This document shows positions 57,197 through 64,000 of a stretch of 64,000 bases of DNA, one piece after another (the first letter of the stretch is position 1; each line of letters begins with the position of its first letter). Source of the stretch: Cyrtodaria siliqua (Eukaryota > Mollusca > Bivalvia > Adapedonta > Hiatellidae); contig JAWPHD010003092.1 of the NCBI GenBank assembly GCA_037043455.1, positions 124,001 to 188,000 of the forward strand, read 5' to 3'. A program made the translations under genes and the position numbers. The notes below the pieces were generated by a model. That model saw only the letters and a list, made by a program, of their open reading frames with translations. It made no database searches and was not told where the DNA came from.

Positions 57197-58669
57197 TACA
57201 TACAATACTGTTTATGTTATGTTAGCATAGCATATAATTAAATATAGCATTTAATTAAGCATAGCAAAAAAAAAAAGCATAACACATAAGAAAATGCTTC
57301 CCATTATATACACAGACAAAACACTTCTCTAATCATGACAAACTGCAATCAATTATTTGAAATCGTCGTCCATTAATTGTCCTCAATTATATTATAATTT
57401 TAATCCAATTAATACACCAAATATCAATCGATGCTGAATTCGCTAATTACCATCCTACTTATAGTCGGTACATTTCTATCAATCTTCTTGGACATTACAG
57501 ATATCGCCGCCTCGTGTCATAAACAAACAGTCCAATCATTATTTTCACACAATAAACTAATTAGCTGACATGCTAATCCTTTTAATTACCCTTCCCAGGG
57601 GCAATGTTTTCACAGATATAGATAAGACAGTTGGTGTTTATTTTCTAGATCATTCGGAAAACTCGATCTTGATCCAATAAATCATAGCAATTACCCAAAA
57701 GGATTCGCAAATAGCGAAATTTTGGAACTCGTCGGAAAATACCGGGAGAAATGGAGCTCCCGGCGGGAGGCCGGGAAATTCCATGAATTCCCGGGAGAAA
57801 TTAGCTCCCGGCGGGAGATATCACATGTATGATATGGGCTAAAGGAAAATGTATGGGTTTTCATTGAGTATATAAGAATTCGTGCGAGTGACACAAACAT
57901 TTTAATTCAAAGACTGGGGTTCACAGGCTTTTTGTATCATTGACAGCTACAATGCAGTGGACAATTTTGTAGAACATGTTCAGTCGAGAATCGGCTCTCT
58001 GTGTTCTAGAGACTGGACTTGGTGCTTTGATCTCAGTCACATGAAGGACCTGGCACTTACTTGGATTGAATTCCATCTCCAATACCAGGGCTTGCACTGG
58101 CTATTTTTTTCTTTGCGCAACTACTTTCGCCAAATGAAACAAATTAGAGCCAAATTGAAAACATTGGAGCAAATATTTTCATATTGGAACAAACTTGTCA
58201 GTGCTCACACTGGCCAGTTTCAATTAAAAAGGAGTGAGTGCCCTCTCAAATTTTTGATTTTTTAGATCTCTTTAGGTAACCTTTTTTATAGATAAATAAA
58301 CAATATCGAAGTTTTACTTCTTTCATTTTAACAATATTGTTTTATTTCCCATGCAAATTATGTTCAGTACACTGTAAGGAATTTTTAATCAGGTAAAACA
58401 AGCATCTAGTCTATGATTGAGTCATAGATAGATAGCAGAGGTTTTATGTGTGACTGAGGTATTATGTAATAGCAAAAAAAGAGAAACAGCAAAACAAAAA
58501 ACAAATAATTCAAATTTTGGTCTGTGGGGTTGATCTGTTATAGGACAAATTTGTCTTACAAAACCTCGTAATTATAGGAAAAAAATCATCCAGCAAAGTG
58601 TGTATACATTGTCATATTATTATAAAAATATAAGACAATACATATGCGATGTTTTAATCCATTTTTAGC
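57197..58669. other. Non-coding; GC-rich palindromic duplicate at 57741-57820
   Basis: Two copies of GGGAGAAAT...AGCTCCCGGCGGGAG (57741-57768 and 57793-57820) stand out from AT-rich surroundings. Each contains AGCTCCC/GGGAG palindromes. The 102-residue frame at 57957-58265 is not recognisable. Nothing else seen. Confidence 0.45.
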
Positions 58670-59560
58670 TAGAGATCAGCAACGTCCGTCTGTCTGTAAA
58701 CTTTTTTTTGTAGCGACTACTCCTCTGAAACTACTGAATGGATTTTCATGAAACTTTACAGAAATGTTGCCCATGAAGTCTAGTTGATCCTATCATGTGG
58801 ATGTGAAATCCAAGATGGCTGCCAAAACTAAAAATAGGTTTTTAAAAAACAAGTTTGTAGCGACTACTTCTTGAAAACTATAAGTGATATTGATATAGGA
58901 CTTTTTCTAAAATGATCAGCATGTCATGATGTTGGTCCTTGTGGAAAATCATTTTGATTCGACGTTAAACATGGCTGCAGCGGCCATCTTTTTTACATAG
59001 AGTTATATAATGAAAACTTGTAGCAACTACTCTTCTGAAACTACTTGACGGATTTTCATGAAACTTCACAGGAATGTTGCTCTTGATGTCTGATTGATCC
59101 TAGCAAAATTTCAGGTCGGCCTCAAATTCAAGATGGCCACCATGGCTAAAAATAGATTGTCTAAATACAAGTTTGTAGTGACTACTTCTTGAAAACTATA
59201 AGTGATATTGATATGGGACTTTTTCTAAAATGATCAGCATGACATGATGTTAGTCCTTGTCAAAATTCGTTTTGATTCGATGTTAAACGTGGCTGTCAGT
59301 GGCCATCTTTGTTTACATAGAGTTATATAATGAAAACTTGTAACGACTATTCCTCTGAAACTACTTGACGGATTTTCATGAAACTTCACAGGGGTGTTGC
59401 TCTTGATGTCTTATTGATCCTAGCAAAATTTCAGGTTGGCCGGAAATTCAAGATGGCCGCCACGGCTAAAAATAAATTTTCAAAAACAAGTCTGTAGCGA
59501 CTACTTCCTGAAATCAAAATCAATCAGTAGAGCTTCAAGGTCATTGACCTCTTGTTATAA
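58670..59560 (-). mobile_element. Inverted copy of the GTAGTCGCTAC pearl-like family
   Basis: About three ~295-bp units on the minus strand, ending at 59552 with the complement of the 5' end seen at 31886 (CAAGAGGTCAATGACCTTGA). The other end, near 58676, has GATCAGCAACGTCCGTCTG, a microsatellite-and-hairpin remnant. Complete by structure. 59561-59925 has nothing recognised. Confidence 0.65.
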
Positions 59561-59929
59561 ACTTACAACTATGAAAAACGATCTTGTTTACTCTGTCGGC
59601 CGCCATTTTCAAATAACAAATAAACTTTTAATTGAAACAGTTATTAAACAAATATACTGACAATGGTCAACTGATCAGTACAGTAAACTTTGTCGATTAA
59701 TTAGGTGTTTGAAAAGTGAAAGTAGAATTCTGTATAGTAAATGCAACGGATTCTCTGATTGGCTTACTGCATAATGATGTGGAAAAATAACACCTTTCTG
59801 ATTGGCTGCATTTGTAATAAGATCTGCAACTCGAGGTGTGATTATTGGACAATGGTCATGCCAATTATCGATCTAACAAACATTAATTAGCAAACATGTA
59901 GGTATTTCACAGCTTGGGGCTTGAGACAG

Positions 59930-61640
59930 GATTACAGGATGTTTATTGAGTCACTGGTCGCTGTGGTCCAATAGTCAATTTTACAGTAATCGGTCATGCG
60001 TAAGATGGGTATTAGACTGGGTATCGATTTTTTTACTCGCTTTGAGTGTCCTCTATAGAAATAGTTAACGCTGTACCTGTCTTTATCTGGGTCGAAAATG
60101 CTTGTGTAATTGAGAAAAAAAAAGATTTTGATTCTTTTGCGCAAATCACTTTTGCAAATTTGTTTTTTCTTGCGCACATTTTATTCTTATGCGCATTTGG
60201 CACCATTTGCGCATCCCAGTGCGAGCCCTTCCATACAGCTTCCCACTTCTGTAGTGTGTCCAAGTCTTGTTGGAGGATTTTACTATCACAGGGATTTTCG
60301 ACTGTGATGTACACAGCTGTGTCATCAGCAAAGAGTCTAAACCTGAGGCTTAATGTTCTCTGTTAGGTCATTTATATACAGTCTACTCTCAGTAACTCAA
60401 ACTCGCTTATTTCGAATTTCCGCTTATGTCGAATTTTTTTCACGGTTCCGATTTTATTCCTTCTATTTTTTTAGCAATTTGACTTCTGTTAAGTCAAATT
60501 TCGATAAGTTGATTATTCGATAATTCGAACTATTTTTCTGGTCCCAAACACGAATCTATACATTAATTTACTCTCGCTAATTCGAAGTTCAATTAAAGTG
60601 CCAAATGCAAGTTTAATCAAACACAAGCCGGCGTCGAAGATGATTGTGAAGCAAACAAAAGGTGATAATTGCTGAGATGATTTAACCTGTAACAAATAAA
60701 TCATGGTGACATGTTTGTTAATTTATTTTCGTGTGTTGTCTCAGATTTTTCATGATAAATTGAGGCTTGTTAACGAGGAAGTTTGTTTACGCTAATTGAA
60801 AACAATGGCCATCGCGTGGGTTAAAACAATTATAATAATTATACTAATTTGACATGGACGAAACGTATAACTAATTAATTAATGAGTGGCAGTTGTCAAT
60901 GTTCTGTTTTTTGCTATAAAATTCGAATGTTTAATGTAATCAAATCATTAATTCAGCATGTCTGAACACAGAACTCAAAACGTTTTCTTATACTGCTTTA
61001 ACATGAAATGCCCGAATATACAAACTGACAAAACGAAAGTAGAATGCTGCGAAACAGGTCATACAGTAAGTGCGTCTCAAATTTGAGCGTGATAATAACA
61101 GTAAGCAATTAATGTAATTGCATCTTCCTATTGGATATGAATTATAACTGTAAAGAAACATATTCATAAACATATATGAAGGAAGAAATCATGTATTTCA
61201 TTAAAATCGGCAAATATCGGCAATATATACACGTATATGCATAGTGTAAAACAGGTGGGTGGGGTAATAAAAAAAACAAGTATGCCATAATCGTTTAATT
61301 CGAACTTCGGATAACTCGAACTTTTTTTCCGGTCCCTTGAAATTCGAGATACTGAGTGTGGACTGTATAACAGAAATAATAAGGGATCGGGTAACAGTTA
61401 CCTGATCTCCCCCTCAAGAACGACAGATCGTGTACAATCCAATTTAATTTGATCCAATTTAAGGTACCTCGTGTCACTCCATGTCTTTGAAGTTTGTAAA
61501 GCAGTTTATTGTGATTTACTTTATCGAATGCCTTGCTGAAGTCCAGCAGGGGTCAGATCAATTTGTCGACCGTGCACAACATTGCTTGATAAATCCTCTA
61601 CTAGTAGGATAAGTTGTGTTCGCAGTCGTGCTGGAGATCA
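59930..61640 (-). pseudogene. LINE reverse transcriptase, broken, carrying a nested MITE
   Basis: On the minus strand, LLDFSKAFDKVNHNKLLYKL (61492-61550, RT catalytic block A) is followed by HGVTRGTLNWIK and SGNCYPIPYYFCY, then the 987-bp insert, then INDLTENIKP and, after a frameshift, LFADDTAVYITVENP (FADD box at 60322-60333) with LQQDLDTLQKWEAVW. The order matches jockey/CR1-type LINEs. Stops in the upstream part and a decayed 3' part show it is dead. Confidence 0.72.
60379..61365. mobile_element. pogo/Tigger-like MITE in the LINE
   Basis: Ends CAGTCTACTCTCAGTAACTC and GAGATACTGAGTGTGGACTG are inverted repeats flanked by TA (60377-60378, 61366-61367). Sub-terminal TTCGAATTTCCGCTTATGTC and TTCGGATAACTCGAACTTTT resemble pogo/Tigger ends. 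No transposase frame. Removing it restores the LINE's YINDL codons. Confidence 0.7.
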
Positions 61641-61649
61641 TAGCATATA

Positions 61650-61890
61650 TGGTAGGGCCTAAAAAAACAAATTGTGTGGTTTGGGTCACCCGACCCTACC
61701 TACGAATACCCGCCGACCCTGACGTTTTTTTGGTCCGTTTCGAAAAAATAAAAATAAATAAATAATTCAGTGCATCTTCTTTGCGTTCATAAAAAAACAA
61801 TCCTTAAAAAAAATAAAAAAATCCGACCTATCCTACCTACCAATTTTGAACATGTTACCAGAACCACATTATTTTTTTTTAGGCCTAGGC
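61650..61890. mobile_element. Short MITE with GGCCTAAAAAAA ends
   Basis: Left GGGCCTAAAAAAACAAATTG...GTGGTT and right AACCACATTATTTTTTTTTA...GGCCTAGG are inverted. The internal GGTCACCCGACCCTACC and CCGACCTATCCTACCTACC relate it to the fragments at 35418 and 35779. Confidence 0.55.
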
Positions 61891-62590
61891 ATCAAAATGC
61901 TCAGTTAGTTTGGATACAGTAATGTTCTCCAAGGAGTACCTTGCCAGAATAAGGTACTGAGAGAGACTCGGAGTGTTTGAAAAATCAGGGACTTGAGTCA
62001 CTTGGCTTGGACAGTCACATATGCCCAGGGGTGAGTGGGTGGGTTGGGGTAATTTCTGTTGTTTTTTTTGGTTATTTTTTTTTTTTAATTATGTCTCAAA
62101 TGGAATGTTATGTTGATGAAATTATACTGTATATCATTAAACTGTAATTTTGCATAATTTTGCATACATGTATGTAACTTGGTATATACACTATACTCAT
62201 CTATGAAAGATTATAACAACATACATAGGCTAGCAGGTTTTTTTTTTTTTTAATTATGTCTTAAATGAACATTTTGTTTTAGAGATTACAGTGTATAATA
62301 ATGTTTTTCTCCTCTGTTTGTGTTCCTTCTCAGTTTATATAAAATGTAATGATTTCGGGTATATCAATATAATTTGCTCCAGGGTCACCATGGGACTCTG
62401 AGATAGTAGGGTCACCATGGGACTCTGAGATAGTGGTCAAAAGTTCAAATACACAAATACCCTAAACAATTTTTATTCATTTACAGTGTCGTACATGTAT
62501 ACAGAAAAGCATAAATAGTACTATTTCTGATCTGAGTATCAAAAGTATTGAGACTCATAATTCATTGCATTTGCTTCTTACTATTATTTT
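61891..62590. other. Non-coding; 27-bp direct duplication
   Basis: GGGTCACCATGGGACTCTGA followed by GATAGT occurs twice in tandem (62382-62437). Poly-T runs at ~62060 and ~62240. Nothing else recognised. Confidence 0.5.
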
Positions 62591-63840
62591 CAGGGCTCGA
62601 GTTTAGCATTTTTTCCAACTGGCATTTTTTTGCTAGTTGATAAAAAATGAACTGTCAAATTATAGCTCACTCAGCAAACAATAAACTAAAGCTATTTTAC
62701 CTAACATTTTCGCTGGTCATTTATGCCAATAAACTATATTATGCCCAAATAGTTTTACTTTCTAGCAATATTCTAAACTTTGTTTGTATGGTGTTTTCAA
62801 CACATGTAAGGTTATATATGACGGTCGATTTTTTGTGATGGAGGCGGATCACCCACTTTTCCTGGGTAGAACCAGTACTGTACACCTCCCGCCATCCGTA
62901 AGAATCGGCACTTCCTCACTTACAACTTGAGCTCCCAGTGGGATTCAAAGCCACAGCGGTGAAAGGCGACGGTTTACAATTCAACGTTGTTAACCATTCG
63001 GCCAAGGAGATGATAAGACAGTATTTCAAAAGTTTACTGGCATTTTGAAAAAATTACTGGCAAAATGTCAGTAAAAAATGCCAGTAAAAAATGCCAGTAA
63101 AACAGCTTAAATTTGAGCCTTAATTTTATAAAGACAGTAATGACAACCCAGAGTGATCATTTACAGAGGTCGAGCACCTGTAAAAACACACAACATAATC
63201 TCAATTACACACAAACCATTTACTATCTGTGTGCAGAAATGAATTTCTATCTAATCCGACAATACCTTTCAATTTGCTGAGGTACCAGTATCCGAATCCA
63301 CAAACTCCTTCTCTTTAACTAATTGTCAAAGACTCCCCAATGTCAACATTTCTTGTATCTCTCTCTATATATGTATATACAAGGCTAAAATTTAAGCTGG
63401 CATACTGGCAAAATACAAGTGACATTTTCAGAAGGCCTGTAAACTTTTCAAGTACTGGCAAAAATTTGCAAGTGCATCAAATTACCTTATGTGTTTAATT
63501 TAGAATATCATGTCTGCCTTTTTTTGAAACATGACTGTACTTCATATCAGTGGAGTTTTAATATTTTTAAGTTTTCCCACAGACATTAATAATTAATCAT
63601 TTGTTATTAGGTCTGTGGTTTTCCTGATATTTCTTTGTAAAAATTGCATGACACATGTGGAATCTAGCATGTTTGCTAATGATGAATCATCTTGTGCTTT
63701 TTATTTATTTGTCACATATTTGTACTTACTTAAACACACAACCATAGAAATGGCTAGTAACTTTTTCGTTTTGCCAGATACAAAAAAAAGGCTACTGGCG
63801 AAATGTTGCCAGTCCAAACTGCTGCTAAGTTTGAGCCCTG
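62591..63840. mobile_element. CAGGG-ended element with a nested SINE
   Basis: Ends CAGGGCTCGAGTTTAGCA and TGCTAAGTTTGAGCCCTG are inverted. Internal phrases ACTGGCAAAATGTCAGTAAA and TTTTGCCAGATACAAAAA repeat near both ends. A minus-strand SINE occupies ~62780-63008. A clear TSD is not seen. The right third is duplicated as the fragment at 53800-54093. Confidence 0.62.
62780..63008 (-). mobile_element. tRNA-headed SINE nested in the CAGGG element
   Basis: Tail GTTTGTATGGTGTTTTCAAC and TGTAAGGTTATATATGACGG, body CTGGGTAGAACCAGTACTGT, and head ending AACCATTCGGCCAAGGAG (complement of the A box). Box B is diverged (GGGATTCAAAGCC). 63841-64000 has nothing recognised. Confidence 0.72.
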
Positions 63841-64000
63841 ATATAAAAAAAACTTGCATTTCATATTACATAGGGCTTTCCTTAATACATGTAGCTGGTT
63901 GGTGGGCGATTTAACCTCCTAGTTTGGTCGGCTTTCGGCAATGCACATTACAACAACAAAAGGAATGGAACTATAATTCGCCCACTTACAGTTAAAACTT

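Noticed and set aside
57957..58265. 102-residue open frame
   Set aside because: No motif, no splice or promoter support; unremarkable in length for this composition.

Overview
Eukaryotic, intron-bearing, AT-rich DNA that most resembles a bivalve mollusc genome. The reasons are several classes of interspersed repeats with central tandem arrays and an ACGG-type microsatellite before a terminal hairpin (architecture of the bivalve 'pearl' / non-autonomous Helentron elements), tRNA-headed SINEs, LINE remnants and many CAGGG-ended MITEs. There is no operon-like organisation and nothing prokaryotic. Genus cannot be stated from the sequence alone. The window is dominated by one gene on the minus strand, about 24 kb long. 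I reconstructed it from three exons whose splice sites and phases fit exactly: a 12-kb exon (28316-16298), a 268-nt exon (12098-11831) and a terminal exon (5071-4305). Joined, they encode at least 4,343 residues: a very long, mostly disordered Lys/Ser/Asn-rich protein with three internal repeat blocks, then three C2H2 zinc fingers and an acidic Asn/Thr-rich tail. The second finger is split by the intron at 16297-12099 and is perfect (C-x2-C-x12-H-x3-H) only after splicing, which strongly supports the model. The 5' end is not resolved: the big exon begins at a plausible acceptor, so upstream exons may lie further right. Layout. 1-4156: tandem array interrupted by a probable solo LTR. 4217-5071: last exon, whose stop codon lies in a 42-bp triplication. 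5072-11830 (intron): promoter-like CRE sites, a plus-strand THAP-domain ORF with a TGA in place of a zinc-ligand Cys, a short acidic minus-strand ORF, a LINE 3' end, a MITE and a 140-bp tandem repeat. 12099-16297 (intron): pearl-like repeats and SINEs. 28317-64000: no confident host gene. It holds pearl-like arrays (some nested in each other), SINEs, hAT-like MITEs, a foldback element, and two broken reverse-transcriptase remnants, one cut by a pogo-like MITE. A small 80-residue ORF (30961-31203) is the only possible host coding sequence there. Limits: no alignment or search could be run. Repeat boundaries are read by eye, and superfamily names of mobile elements rest on termini and target-site duplications (TSDs).
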